This document shows, one piece after another, positions 11,039 through 23,566 of a stretch of 64,000 nucleotides of DNA (position 1 is the stretch's first letter; each line of letters starts with the position of its first letter). Origin of the DNA: Kaistia geumhonensis. GTDB taxonomy: Bacteria > Pseudomonadota > Alphaproteobacteria > Rhizobiales > Kaistiaceae. A program made the position numbers and the translations under genes. The notes below the pieces were generated by a model. That model ran no database searches, was not told the origin of the DNA, and saw nothing but the letters and a program-made list of their open reading frames with translations. The stretch lies in NCBI RefSeq assembly GCF_030815145.1, contig NZ_JAUSWJ010000001.1, positions 4,330,501 through 4,394,500 on the forward strand, read 5' to 3'.

Positions 11039-11995
11039 ATGGCTAAGCGTGCTGGCACACCGCAGACGACGTTGCGGAATCGCGTCGTCGTGACGGGCAT
11101 CGGCGTGCATAGCGGCAAGCAGGTGTCGATGACGCTGCATCCGGCCGCCGCCGACACCGGCATCGTCTTCCGCCGCACCGACGATCCCGCCGCCGAGCAG
11201 GTCGCGATCCGCGCCTCCATCGACAATCTGTCCGCCACCGATTCCTGCACCACCATCGCGCGGATGGGCCTTTCCATCGCGACGATCGAACATCTTCTGG
11301 CGAGCTTCAACGGTCTTGGCGTCGATAATGTGGCGGTCGAGATCGACGGTGCCGAAGTGCCGATGATGGACGGCAGCGCTGGCGCCTTCGTGTCGCTGAT
11401 CGAGGAGGCCGGCATCGAGCGTCTCGCCGCGCCGCGCCGCTTCATCCGCGTGCTGAAGCCGATCCGCATCGAGCAGGGCCCGGCCTTCGCCGAACTGCTT
11501 CCCTTCGACGGCCGCCGCTTCGAGATCGATATCGACTTCGATTCGCCGCTGATCGGCCGCCAGGCCTTCGTGATCGACCTGACCGCGCAGACCTTCCGCC
11601 GCGATCTCGCGCGCGCCCGCACCTTCGGCTTCCTGCGCGATGTCGAGACCTACTGGTCGCGCGGCCTCGCGCTCGGCTCCTCGCTCGACAACACCGTGGT
11701 GCTCGGCGACGACCGCGTCCTGAACCCCGAGGGCCTGCGCTTCGCGGACGAGTTCGTGCGCCACAAGGCGCTCGACGCCGTGGGTGATCTCGCCCTCGCG
11801 GGCGCACCGATTCTCGGTGCCTATCGCTCCTATCGCGGCGGCCACAGGCTGAATGCGCGGATGGTCGAGGCTCTTCTCGCCGATTCCGAAGCCTTCGCCT
11901 TCGTCGACGGCCCGTCGGCTCCGCGTCGCGAGCCGGTCCGCGCCGAGGTCCCGGTTCGGCTCGCCGCCGCCGCTTTCGGCCCCCAGAAGGCCTGA
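11039..11995 (+). CDS. lpxC: UDP-3-O-acyl-N-acetylglucosamine deacetylase
   Basis: 318 residues, close to the usual length of about 305. The zinc ligands are present in context: His85 in TIEHLLAS, His242 and Asp246 in RHKALDAVGD, and the catalytic His269 in SYRGGHRLN. LpxC performs the committed step of lipid A synthesis in the cytoplasm. The ATG follows AGAGG at a normal distance. The 276 bases upstream carry the ftsZ terminator and presumably the lpxC promoter; I see no unambiguous -35/-10 pair there. Confidence 0.97.
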   Translation: MAKRAGTPQTTLRNRVVVTGIGVHSGKQVSMTLHPAAADTGIVFRRTDDPAAEQVAIRASIDNLSATDSCTTIARMGLSIATIEHLLASFNGLGVDNVAVEIDGAEVPMMDGSAGAFVSLIEEAGIERLAAPRRFIRVLKPIRIEQGPAFAELLPFDGRRFEIDIDFDSPLIGRQAFVIDLTAQTFRRDLARARTFGFLRDVETYWSRGLALGSSLDNTVVLGDDRVLNPEGLRFADEFVRHKALDAVGDLALAGAPILGAYRSYRGGHRLNARMVEALLADSEAFAFVDGPSAPRREPVRAEVPVRLAAAAFGPQKA

Positions 11996-12190
11996 GCGGC
12001 GCGCTGCGTCGCCGTCCAAGCCGCTGATTCTTCTCGCGATGGACGTCTTCCGATCGTCAGGGCCTGCCTTGAAAATGCGCCATTGCGCTGGCAGGGCTGG
12101 TGACATCCTGCTGTCGTTTCGGATAGAGAAGCGGCAGTGCTTTGACCCGTCGATAGAGGCGAGGCCGGTTCCGCTGGCTCGATTCCCCGC

Positions 12191-13072
12191 ATGACCCATA
12201 TCGAAGCGACCGCGTCCTCCGCGATGGAGCGGCTGGGACGCATGGGCGCCGCCACTCTGCGTGTCGCCCTTCTTTGCTCGCTGGTCGCGCTGGCCGGTTG
12301 CCTCGGCAAGGAGAGCGATTCGGACGAGCCCGACATTCCGGCCGGCGAGCTCTACAATCAGGGCCTGAAGCTGATGTCGGAGGGCAAGCTTCGCCAGGCC
12401 AACACGCGCTTCGGCGAGGTCGACAAGCAGCACCCCTATACGGAATGGGCCCGCAAGGCGCTCATCATGCAGGCCTTCACGAACTACCGCCTCGGCAAGT
12501 TCGACGACTGCATCGAATCGGCGAAGCGCTATGTCGCTCTCTATCCGGCGAGCCCCGACGCCGCCTACGCGCAGTACATGATCGGCCAGTCCTACTTCAA
12601 GCAGATCCCCGACGTGACGCGCGACCAGGAATCGACGCAGCGCGCGATCGCGGCGATGCAGGAAGTCGTCGAACGGTATCCGACGTCGGAATATGTCGAC
12701 GATGCGCAGAAGGCGATCATCTTCGCCCGCGACCAGCTCGCCGGCAAGGAGATGCAGATCGGCCGCTACTATCTGGAGCGGCGCGAATACACGGCGGCGA
12801 TCAACCGCTTCAAGACGGTCGTGACGCAGTATGGCAACACGCGGCAGGTGGAAGAGGCGCTCTATCGCCTGACCTCGGCCTATTACGCGATCGGCGTCGT
12901 CAACGAGGCGCAGACCGCGGCCGCCGTGCTGGGCCACAACTTCCCCGACTCGACCTGGTACAAGGACGCCTACACGCTGCTGGAGTCGAAGGGCCTCTCG
13001 CCGTCCGAGAACAAGAGTTCCTGGATCAGCAAGGCGTTCCAGACGGTGACGGGCCTCGGCGGCGGCGCCTGA
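12191..13072 (+). CDS. bamD: Outer membrane assembly lipoprotein BamD (ComL/YfiO)
   Basis: 293 residues with a lipoprotein signal: hydrophobic stretch and lipobox LAGC with Cys37. TPR-type helices follow (ELYNQGLKLMSEGKLRQANTR, YPTSEYVDDAQ), ending in a long basic C-terminus. BamD is the essential lipoprotein of the BAM complex that inserts beta-barrel proteins. The ATG at 12191 lacks a clear ribosome site; a second ATG at 12224 would still leave a signal peptide. The order lpxC-bamD-recN is typical of Hyphomicrobiales. Confidence 0.93.
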   Translation: MTHIEATASSAMERLGRMGAATLRVALLCSLVALAGCLGKESDSDEPDIPAGELYNQGLKLMSEGKLRQANTRFGEVDKQHPYTEWARKALIMQAFTNYRLGKFDDCIESAKRYVALYPASPDAAYAQYMIGQSYFKQIPDVTRDQESTQRAIAAMQEVVERYPTSEYVDDAQKAIIFARDQLAGKEMQIGRYYLERREYTAAINRFKTVVTQYGNTRQVEEALYRLTSAYYAIGVVNEAQTAAAVLGHNFPDSTWYKDAYTLLESKGLSPSENKSSWISKAFQTVTGLGGGA

Positions 13073-13090
13073 CGGGGAACGAGAGCCGCG

Positions 13091-14773
13091 ATGCTCGCCG
13101 CCCTCGCCATCCGCGACATCGTCCTCATCGACCGGCTCGAAATCGACTTCGCGCCCGGCATGACGGTGCTGACCGGCGAGACGGGTGCCGGCAAGTCGAT
13201 CCTGCTCGACGCGCTGGCGCTGGCTCTCGGCGGCCGGGGTGACGGCGCTCTCGTCCGTCATGGCTCGACTCAGGGGCAGGTGATCGCCGTCTTCGACGTG
13301 CCCCGTGATCATCCGGCACGGGCGCTGCTCGCCGAGAATGCCATCGACCATGACGGCGAGGTGATCCTGCGGCGCGTGCAGACCGCCGACGGCCGCACCC
13401 GCGCCTTCGTCAACGACCAGCCGGTCGGCGTCGCGCTCCTGCGTGATGTCGGCGCGCGGCTCGTCGAGATCCATGGCCAGCATGACGACCGCGCGCTGGT
13501 CGATCCGGCCGAGCATCGGCGGCTGCTCGATGCCTTCGGCGGGCTCGAGATCGAGGCCGGCGACGTCGCCGCCGCCTTTCGCGGCTGGCGTTCGGCGGAG
13601 AGCGAGGTGGCGCTGCTGCGCCGCCGCATCGCTTCGGCGCGCAGCGAGGGCGATTATCTGCGGGCCTCCGTCGACGAACTACAGCGCCTCGCGCCGCAGC
13701 CGGGCGAGGAAACCGAACTTGCCGAACAGCGCCATCGCATGATGGCGATCGAGAAGATCGCCACGGACCTTTCCGACGCTCACGACACGCTGGCGGGGCA
13801 GGGCTCCCCGGTGCCGACGCTGGCGAGCCTCGCCCGCCGGCTTGAGCGCAAGCGCGAGCAGGCCGGCGGGCTTCTCGACGGCGTCGTCGAGGCGATCGAT
13901 CGCGCCATCGACGCGCTGGAGGAGGCCGAGGGCCTGCTCGACACCAGCATCCGCGCCGCCGCCTTCGATCCCAGGGATCTCGAGCGCACCGAGGAGCGGT
14001 TGTTCGCGCTCCGCGCCGCGGCCCGCAAGTTCGACACGCCCGTCGAGGGTCTGGCCGGGCTGCGCGAGCGCATGGAGGCCGATCTGGCGGCGCTCGATTC
14101 GGGAGAGGAGCGGCTCGCCGCGCTGGAGGCCGCCGCGCAGCAGGCGATGCGGGCCTTCGATACCCGGGCCGCCGCGCTCTCCGCCCGCCGCCGCGCCGCC
14201 GCCGACGCACTTGAAGTCGCCGTCGCGGCCGAGCTGCCGGCGCTGAAGCTGGAGCGCGCGGCCTTCATCGTCGGCATCGACAGCGACGGCGAGGAGCGCG
14301 CGGAGACAGGGATTGATCAGGTTTCCTTCGTCGTGCGCACCAATCCGGGGACCCGGCCGGGACCGCTGATGAAGGTGGCTTCGGGCGGCGAGCTGTCGCG
14401 GTTCCTGCTCGCGATCAAGGTGGCGCTCGCCGACCGCGGTTCGGCTCCGACGCTCGTCTTCGACGAGATCGACACCGGCGTCGGCGGCGCCGTCGCCGAG
14501 GCCATTGGAAGGCGGCTGGCGCGGCTCGCCGAGCGCGTTCAGGTCCTCTCGGTCACCCATGCGCCGCAGGTCGCTGCGCGCGCTGGAAGCCACCTGCTGA
14601 TCGCCAAGTCGCTGGTCGCAGGCGCCGAGGAGCGGGTGGCGACGGGTGTGACGCCGCTCGGTGGTCCCGAGCGCCGCGAGGAGATCGCGCGCATGCTCGC
14701 CGGCAGCGTCATCACCAACGAGGCGCGGGCCGCGGCCGCGCAACTGATGGCCGCAGAGCACGGCCGCGTCTGA
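13091..14773 (+). CDS. recN: DNA repair protein RecN (SMC-like ATPase)
   Basis: 560 residues. The Walker A motif GETGAGKS (29-36) is at the N-terminus, the middle is a coiled coil, and the C-terminal half carries the ABC signature SGGELSRF and Walker B LVFDEIDTG. RecN acts in double-strand-break repair. It starts 18 bases after bamD with GAGAG upstream, so it is probably in the same transcript. It meets a minus-strand methyltransferase gene tail to tail, five bases apart. In many relatives ligA directly follows recN; here about 5.5 kb intervene. Confidence 0.95.
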   Translation: MLAALAIRDIVLIDRLEIDFAPGMTVLTGETGAGKSILLDALALALGGRGDGALVRHGSTQGQVIAVFDVPRDHPARALLAENAIDHDGEVILRRVQTADGRTRAFVNDQPVGVALLRDVGARLVEIHGQHDDRALVDPAEHRRLLDAFGGLEIEAGDVAAAFRGWRSAESEVALLRRRIASARSEGDYLRASVDELQRLAPQPGEETELAEQRHRMMAIEKIATDLSDAHDTLAGQGSPVPTLASLARRLERKREQAGGLLDGVVEAIDRAIDALEEAEGLLDTSIRAAAFDPRDLERTEERLFALRAAARKFDTPVEGLAGLRERMEADLAALDSGEERLAALEAAAQQAMRAFDTRAAALSARRRAAADALEVAVAAELPALKLERAAFIVGIDSDGEERAETGIDQVSFVVRTNPGTRPGPLMKVASGGELSRFLLAIKVALADRGSAPTLVFDEIDTGVGGAVAEAIGRRLARLAERVQVLSVTHAPQVAARAGSHLLIAKSLVAGAEERVATGVTPLGGPERREEIARMLAGSVITNEARAAAAQLMAAEHGRV

Positions 14774-14777
14774 GCCG

Positions 14778-15527
14778 TCAGCGCCGCCGGATCACGGTGG
14801 CGCGGGCAACAAGCGTCTCCTCCCGTTCGCCGTCCGGAAAGAAAGGTGCCAGTTCTCCGAGAAGCTCCGCGCGGCAGGCGGCGATGCGGTCGCCGAGAAT
14901 GGCTGGCGAGGTGCTCGAACGGGTCAGCAGCCGGGCGAACAGATGCTCGGGCGTCACCGGCGCTGCGAAGACATAGGTGATGTCTTCGACCTCGGCGAAG
15001 GGCGTCGCTTCGAACCATGTGCGATAGACCGACAGGACACGCTCGTCATGCGGCGCCCAGCTGTGGCTGACGCGCTCCATCGTCTCGAGCCAGGGATTGC
15101 GATCGTCCTTCGCCGGCGCTGAGCCCGTCGTCAGGATGACGCCCTCCTGGGCAAGCAGCCTGTCCAGCACCGCGACGGTGGGCGCGCGCTCCATCCAGTG
15201 CAGGGCGCGGCCGATGGTCACGAGATCGAACGTCCCGAGATCGGCGGAAAGGTCCTCCGTCCGCCCGTGGATCAGCGGCAACGCCAGGCCGTCGCGCGCG
15301 GCGTTGTCGCGTGCGACGGCGATCATCTCCGCCTCCGGATCGACGCCGAGCACCGAGCCGACATAGGGCGCGAAGCCGAGCGCGAGGATGCCGGGGCCCG
15401 TGCCGAGATCGATCAGCCTTTCGCTTCCCGCGAGCCCGAGGCGCTCGGCCACCTTCGCGAAGAAAGCGGCCGGATAAGGCTCTCGGAAGCGTTCATAGGT
15501 CGCGGCGGTGGTTTCGAAGCGTCCCAT
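14778..15527 (-). CDS. Class I SAM-dependent methyltransferase
   Basis: 249 residues. The N-terminus (MGRFETTAATYERFREPYP) is typical of the UbiE/Methyltransf_11 group. Motif I, LIDLGTGPGILALGFA, binds S-adenosylmethionine, followed by the acidic strand VLGVDPEAEM and the post-II segment FDLVTIGRALHWM. The substrate cannot be told from sequence. It is convergent with recN and divergent from a Bcr/CflA transporter across a 319-base gap, so it is likely a single-gene unit. Confidence 0.85.
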   Translation of the reverse strand: MGRFETTAATYERFREPYPAAFFAKVAERLGLAGSERLIDLGTGPGILALGFAPYVGSVLGVDPEAEMIAVARDNAARDGLALPLIHGRTEDLSADLGTFDLVTIGRALHWMERAPTVAVLDRLLAQEGVILTTGSAPAKDDRNPWLETMERVSHSWAPHDERVLSVYRTWFEATPFAEVEDITYVFAAPVTPEHLFARLLTRSSTSPAILGDRIAACRAELLGELAPFFPDGEREETLVARATVIRRR

Positions 15528-15846
15528 GGAAGTCCTCCTGTCGTCGCGCTGCCGGCTCTCTCTCGCGCGCGATCGCGACGCGAGCGTGTCGTGCGCGGCC
15601 GGCGGCCAATCTGTCGCGGGAGCGTCCCGCTGGGCCGGTCGTTAAGCGGCGAACTCGACTTCCATTTCGTAAGGGAACATTATTTGAAGCATGATATGTG
15701 ATCCTCGTCACCGCGCCGCCACAAAAGGCGGTCTATTAGGCTTTCGCGGCTGACGTTCCCGTCGCTTTCCCCTTTGGAGCGCGCCAACGCCCGCCGCCTT
15801 CCGCGCAGGACCTCCCTCCTGTGCGACCGCCGCCAAGAGAAATGCA
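15528..15846. other. Divergent intergenic region (319 bases)
   Basis: This gap separates the divergent methyltransferase and Bcr/CflA genes and must hold both promoters. I see a short stem CCGCC-ACAAAA-GGCGG near 15715 and an AT-richer stretch near 15670-15700, but no convincing -35/-10 pair, operator dyad or coding sequence. Confidence 0.4.
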
Positions 15847-17133
15847 ATGTCCGTCATGTCCACGATGCCCGCGACGCGCGAGGCGTCCGCTCCGTCCTTC
15901 CTCGAATTCGTCGTCATCATCGCCTTCATGATGGCGCTCGGATCGATGTCGATCGACAATCTGCTGCCCGCCTTCGACGTCATCCGCTCCGATTTCGGCC
16001 TTTCCAGCACCAATGAAGTCCAACTGATCCTTTCGGCCTACATGATCGGCTTCGCGATCATGCAGTTGGTCTATGGCCCGGCTTCCGACATCGTCGGCCG
16101 CAAGCCGACGCTCATGGTCGGCCTCGTCGTCTTCGCGATCGGCAGCGTCATCGCGCTCTATTCGACGAGCTTCGAGATGCTGCTCGCCGCCCGCTTCATC
16201 CAGGGCATGGGCGCCGCCGCCACGCGCATCCTTTCCGTCGCCATCGTGCGCGACCGCTTCCAGGGCCGCGAGATGGCGCGCGTGATGTCGCTCACCATGA
16301 TGGTCTTCATCATCGTGCCGATCTTCGCGCCCTCGATCGGCAGCCTGTTCCTTCTGGTCGGCAGCTGGCACACGATCTTCGTCTCGATGCTCGTGCTCGC
16401 CGCGCTGCTGGCCGTCTGGTTCGGCCGCCGCATGCCGGAGACGCTGCATCCCGAATATCGCATGCCGTTTTCGATGCGCCGCATCGCCGATGGCGCCCGG
16501 CGCTGCGTCTCGCTGCGTGTCACGGTCGGCTATGCCACGGCCATGGGGCTCATGTTCGGCGCACTGATGGGCTATCTCGGATCGACGCAGCAGATTTTCG
16601 AGACCGAGGTCTACGGCCTCGGCGCGATCTTCCCGGTCGTGTTCGGCTCGCTTGCAGCGGTGATGGGCGTCGCGTCCTTCGTCAATTCGAAGCTGGTGCG
16701 CCGGCTCGGCATGCGCCGCCTGTCGCATGCGGGCATCTGCGGCTATCTCGCCTTCGCCGTTCTGATGGTCGGCCTCGCCATCGCCTATGACGGCAAGCCG
16801 CCGCTGCTGCTCTTCGCCGTCGCGCTGGCGGGTTGCCAGTTCCTGTTCAGCCTGACGATGCCGAACTTCAACACCATGGCGATGGAGCCGCTCGGCGACA
16901 TCGCCGGCACGGCCTCGTCGCTGATCGGCTTCTACACCACGATCCTCGGCACCGTCGTCGGCCTCGTGATCAGCCAGAACTTCGACGGCACCGTGCTGCC
17001 GCTGGCGCTCGGCTTCGTGGTCGTCGGCGTCGTCGCGCTTGCGACGGTGCTCGTCACCGAGCGCGGCCGCCTGTTCCACCCGCAGCATGCCGATCCGCTG
17101 CCGGGTGCGCTCGCCGATTTCGGCGGCCACTGA
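15847..17133 (+). CDS. Bcr/CflA-type multidrug efflux MFS transporter
   Basis: 428 residues with twelve hydrophobic segments. The MFS signature between helices 2 and 3 is YGPASDIVGRKP, and helix 4 carries the arginine motif AARFIQGMGAAA. The N-terminal helix MALGSMSIDNLLPAF matches the Bcr/CflA (DHA1) branch, proton-driven exporters of drugs such as bicyclomycin or of metabolites. The start is an ATG after AAGAGAA. A second member of this branch is at 40413-41618. It meets the aceA regulator tail to tail. Confidence 0.88.
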   Translation: MSVMSTMPATREASAPSFLEFVVIIAFMMALGSMSIDNLLPAFDVIRSDFGLSSTNEVQLILSAYMIGFAIMQLVYGPASDIVGRKPTLMVGLVVFAIGSVIALYSTSFEMLLAARFIQGMGAAATRILSVAIVRDRFQGREMARVMSLTMMVFIIVPIFAPSIGSLFLLVGSWHTIFVSMLVLAALLAVWFGRRMPETLHPEYRMPFSMRRIADGARRCVSLRVTVGYATAMGLMFGALMGYLGSTQQIFETEVYGLGAIFPVVFGSLAAVMGVASFVNSKLVRRLGMRRLSHAGICGYLAFAVLMVGLAIAYDGKPPLLLFAVALAGCQFLFSLTMPNFNTMAMEPLGDIAGTASSLIGFYTTILGTVVGLVISQNFDGTVLPLALGFVVVGVVALATVLVTERGRLFHPQHADPLPGALADFGGH

Positions 17134-17142
17134 GCCGCGCGG

Positions 17143-18573
17143 TCATTCGGCCTTGCCGTCCCGTTCGCGGGCCGGCACGAAGGGGAAGGGGACGGCGCCC
17201 CGCAGGGTCTCGTCGATGATGAGCGGCCGGGCCTGCGGCGGCTCGGCGCGCTGCGGGCAATCCGCCCGTTCGCAGAGCCGGCAGGTGGTGCCGATCCGCG
17301 CCGGCGCCTCGCCCGTCGCATCGGCATAGACGAGGCGCTGCGCATACTTCATCTCGCAGACGAGCCCGATGGCAAAGCGGGCGGCGCGGCGCGGAAACGG
17401 CTGCGGCGCGCCGCTCACGGTCGCCGCGATCGAGAAGAACGCGCTGCCGTCGGGCATCTCGAGCCGCTGGGTGAGGATCGCGCCGGGGCTGCGAAAGGTC
17501 TCGTGCAGGTTCCAGAGCGGGCAGGTCCCGCCATAGCGCGAGAGATGGAAGCGCCCCGGGGCGTGGCGTTTCGAGACGTTTCCGGCATCGTCGACCCGGA
17601 TCATGAAGAACGGCACACCCCGCGCGCCGGGACGCTGGAGACTGGTCAGGCGGTGGCAGACCTGTTCGAGGCTCGCCTCGAAGCGATGCGCGAGCAGTTC
17701 GATGTCGTAGCGGCAGGCCTCGGCGGCCGCGAAGAAGCGGCCATAGGGCATCATCACCGCGCCGGCGAAGGCGTTGGCGAGCACGATGCGGAACATGCGC
17801 CGCGCCGTGGGATCGGCGAGCGCCGCCTCCTCGACCGCCGCGTCGAGCAGCGCGCCCTGTTCGATGGTCGCAATCTGGAACGCGGCCTGGAAGGCGCGGC
17901 CCGGCCCCGACACAAGCTCGGAAATCTGCAACTGGCGGCGATGGCGGTCGAAGCGGCGCAGCGTGCCCGCCATGACATCGGCCGGCAGGATGCGCAGGCG
18001 GATGCCGTGGCCCGATTGCAGGCGCGCGGCGAGGGCGGCGAGGAGCCCGGGGCCCGTCTCGCCGCATTCCGCGGCCAGTTCCTCGGCTGCCGCTTCGAGA
18101 CCCGGAAAGTGGTTCTTCGCGGCCTCGATCGCGCCGCGCACGGCGTCGACCGGATCGAAGGGCAGGCTCTCGGCACCTGCCGCGGCGCCGGGCTGGCGCT
18201 GCGTCTGCTGATAGGTCTGGTAGAGCCGCCGCAGCGCGTCGGCGACGGAAGGGCAGGTCTCGACGAGATCGCGCAGTTCCTGCGCCGGCACGGCGAGATC
18301 GCGGAACAGCGGATCGGCCATCAACTCCGTGACCTCGGCGAGGCTGCGATCGTCGTCGGAAGAGGCGAGCGCGGCGATGTCGAGGTCATAGGCCTCGGCC
18401 AGGCGGATGAGGATTTGCGCCGAGACCGGGCGCTGGTTGCGCTCCATCAGATTGGCATAGCTCGGCGAGATGCCGAGATCCTCCGCCATCTTCGTCTGGC
18501 TGAGGCCGAGCTCGAGCCGCAGGCGGCGGAGCTTGCCGCCGATGAACAGTTTCCGGGTCGTTTCGATTGTCAT
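17143..18573 (-). CDS. XRE-family regulator of the short-chain acyl-CoA type (RamB/ScfR/PrpC-like)
   Basis: 476 residues from the chosen ATG. The N-terminal helix-turn-helix (LRRLRLELGLSQTKMAEDLG, then ISPSYANLMERNQRP) is followed by a long sensor region and a C-terminal cysteine cluster CRLCERADC, as in the RamB/ScfR family (DUF2083). Family members control acetate, propionate or glyoxylate genes, and RamB acts on isocitrate lyase in Corynebacterium and Paracoccus. It is divergent from aceA, which makes aceA the obvious target. An ATG at 18597 is an alternative start; neither has a clear ribosome site. Confidence 0.87.
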   Translation of the reverse strand: MTIETTRKLFIGGKLRRLRLELGLSQTKMAEDLGISPSYANLMERNQRPVSAQILIRLAEAYDLDIAALASSDDDRSLAEVTELMADPLFRDLAVPAQELRDLVETCPSVADALRRLYQTYQQTQRQPGAAAGAESLPFDPVDAVRGAIEAAKNHFPGLEAAAEELAAECGETGPGLLAALAARLQSGHGIRLRILPADVMAGTLRRFDRHRRQLQISELVSGPGRAFQAAFQIATIEQGALLDAAVEEAALADPTARRMFRIVLANAFAGAVMMPYGRFFAAAEACRYDIELLAHRFEASLEQVCHRLTSLQRPGARGVPFFMIRVDDAGNVSKRHAPGRFHLSRYGGTCPLWNLHETFRSPGAILTQRLEMPDGSAFFSIAATVSGAPQPFPRRAARFAIGLVCEMKYAQRLVYADATGEAPARIGTTCRLCERADCPQRAEPPQARPLIIDETLRGAVPFPFVPARERDGKAE

Positions 18574-18734
18574 AATTTTACAAATTGACCCATTCATCCG
18601 TCATGCTGTGACAGCTCAACCCGAATTTCCTACAAAGCCTTTGAAACGTCGAGGCTTATTCGGCACCTTGATCAAGTCATCGCTGTTACTGAACGATGTG
18701 CAGCCGATGTCATGACTTGTCAATGGAGCTGATC

Positions 18735-20024
<1,290 letters not shown>

Positions 20025-20039
20025 CGAGAGGACGGCATC

Positions 20040-20228
20040 ATGCAGACATCGCGCTTCTGGATCGTCGGCGGCGAATACGCCACCACCGCCTTCGAAAAGC
20101 TGATCGAGGGCAGCGAAAAGGTGATCGGCCCCTATGCCGACCGCCGCACCGCCGAGGCCGCCTGGCGCCGCCTCGCCGAGGCGAGCCGCAGCCAGGCCTG
20201 CGTCCGCTTCACCATCGCGGCGGAATAG
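20040..20228 (+). CDS. DUF4170 family small protein
   Basis: 62 residues, starting FWIVGGEYATTAF and ending in a beta-like RFTIAAE, as in the DUF4170 family found in Hyphomicrobiales. Function is unknown; there is no signal peptide or membrane segment. It begins 15 bases after the aceA stop with GAGAGG upstream, so co-transcription with isocitrate lyase is likely. That linkage suggests, but does not prove, a role during acetate growth. Confidence 0.75.
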   Translation: MQTSRFWIVGGEYATTAFEKLIEGSEKVIGPYADRRTAEAAWRRLAEASRSQACVRFTIAAE

Positions 20229-22790
<2,562 letters not shown>

Positions 22791-22816
22791 AGCCGGCGTC
22801 CCAGCCACGGGCGCAC

Positions 22817-22841
22817 GAAAAAGCCCCGCCGAAGCGGGGCT
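22817..22841 (-). terminator. Rho-independent terminator of the PRC-barrel gene
   Basis: Read on the minus strand, AGCCCCGC pairs with GCGGGGCT around TTCG and is followed by a T run. It lies 23 bases beyond the stop of the minus-strand PRC-barrel gene. It may also reduce transcription coming out of ligA on the plus strand. Confidence 0.85.
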
Positions 22842-22863
22842 CGATCGTGACGATCCTTCGCCG

Positions 22864-23439
22864 TTACGGCGTGGTCGTCGAAGGCGCGGCCGGAGCCATC
22901 GGCGTCGCCGGATCGGTCGTCGTGGTGCCGTCCGCGGCCGGAGGCGTCATGTCGGTCGACGGCGTCGAGGTCGACGTGGTGCCGGTGGTGGCCGGAGTCG
23001 GCGGCTCGGGGACCTTGAACTCGGCGGCGGCGTTCAGCTCTTCCTTGGTCGTGTTGAGCTGGTAGCGCCAGCTGTCGCCGTCGGCGACCCGCTGCAGCTC
23101 CGAAGGGGCCACGGCGACGTTCTTCTGGCCGATGCCGAGGAAGCCGCCAACGCCGATCACGAGTGCCTTGACCTGACCGTCCTGGCTGGCGACCACGTCG
23201 TTGATTTCGCCCAGCGTTTCATTGGCCGGGCTGTAGACGGTCGAACCCATCAGGCGGGAGGCGACCCAATCGTCCTGCGACGGCGCGGGAATGAAGCGAC
23301 CGGTCGCGCTCGGGGTCGTGGCGGTTGCATCGCCGGTTGCAGCCGGCGGCGTCGCGGGGGCCGGGGTCGCGTCCTGGGCGAAGGCCGGCGCAACCGCCAG
23401 CATGCCGGCCAAAGCGGTGGCCGCGAAGAGCTTCGTCAT
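22864..23439 (-). CDS. Exported PRC-barrel domain protein
   Basis: 191 residues. A clear Sec signal peptide (MTKLFAATALAGMLAVAPAF, cut after AFA) is followed by a Pro/Thr/Ala-rich spacer, a PRC-barrel (LMGSTVYSPANETLGEINDV, ALVIGVGGFLGIGQKNVAV) and a low-complexity Pro/Thr/Ala tail of about 50 residues. PRC-barrel proteins of this periplasmic type are abundant in rhizobia; the exact function is unknown. It has its own promoter and terminator, so it is a single-gene unit, probably well expressed. Confidence 0.85.
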   Translation of the reverse strand: MTKLFAATALAGMLAVAPAFAQDATPAPATPPAATGDATATTPSATGRFIPAPSQDDWVASRLMGSTVYSPANETLGEINDVVASQDGQVKALVIGVGGFLGIGQKNVAVAPSELQRVADGDSWRYQLNTTKEELNAAAEFKVPEPPTPATTGTTSTSTPSTDMTPPAADGTTTTDPATPMAPAAPSTTTP

Positions 23440-23464
23440 GGTCTAACTCCGTGTTTCTGCGAGA

Positions 23465-23492
23465 TTATTAGAGCGTTTGCTCAGCAGTCCAA
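23465..23492 (-). promoter_or_regulatory. Promoter of the PRC-barrel gene
   Basis: On the minus strand TTGGAC (23492-23487) and TAATAA (23470-23465) are spaced by 16 bases, close to a sigma-70-type promoter. They lie about 25 bases before the start codon, which has GGAG at the right distance. Predicted by eye only. Confidence 0.6.
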
Positions 23493-23520
23493 CGAAGCTG
23501 ACCCCGATCTGTTCCGAAGA

Positions 23521-23559
23521 AAATTGCAAAATTGGACACGGCCGGCATCCGGCCGTGTC
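23521..23559 (-). terminator. Rho-independent terminator after the Xaa-Pro aminopeptidase gene
   Basis: GACACGGCCGG pairs with CCGGCCGTGTC (11 base pairs) around a three-base loop; on the minus strand it is followed by CAATTTTGCAATTTT. It starts eight bases beyond the stop of the aminopeptidase gene, insulating it from the PRC-barrel gene promoter just downstream. Confidence 0.85.
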
Positions 23560-23566
23560 GGTCGTA

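Noticed and set aside
11033-13516. An 827-codon minus-strand frame across lpxC and bamD
   Set aside because: Opposes two well-identified genes and shows only low-complexity His/Arg/Asp-rich sequence.
18574-18734. RamB-type operator in the aceA/regulator gap
   Set aside because: AT-rich words such as TTTTACAAATTG are present, but none matches a known RamB site well enough to call.
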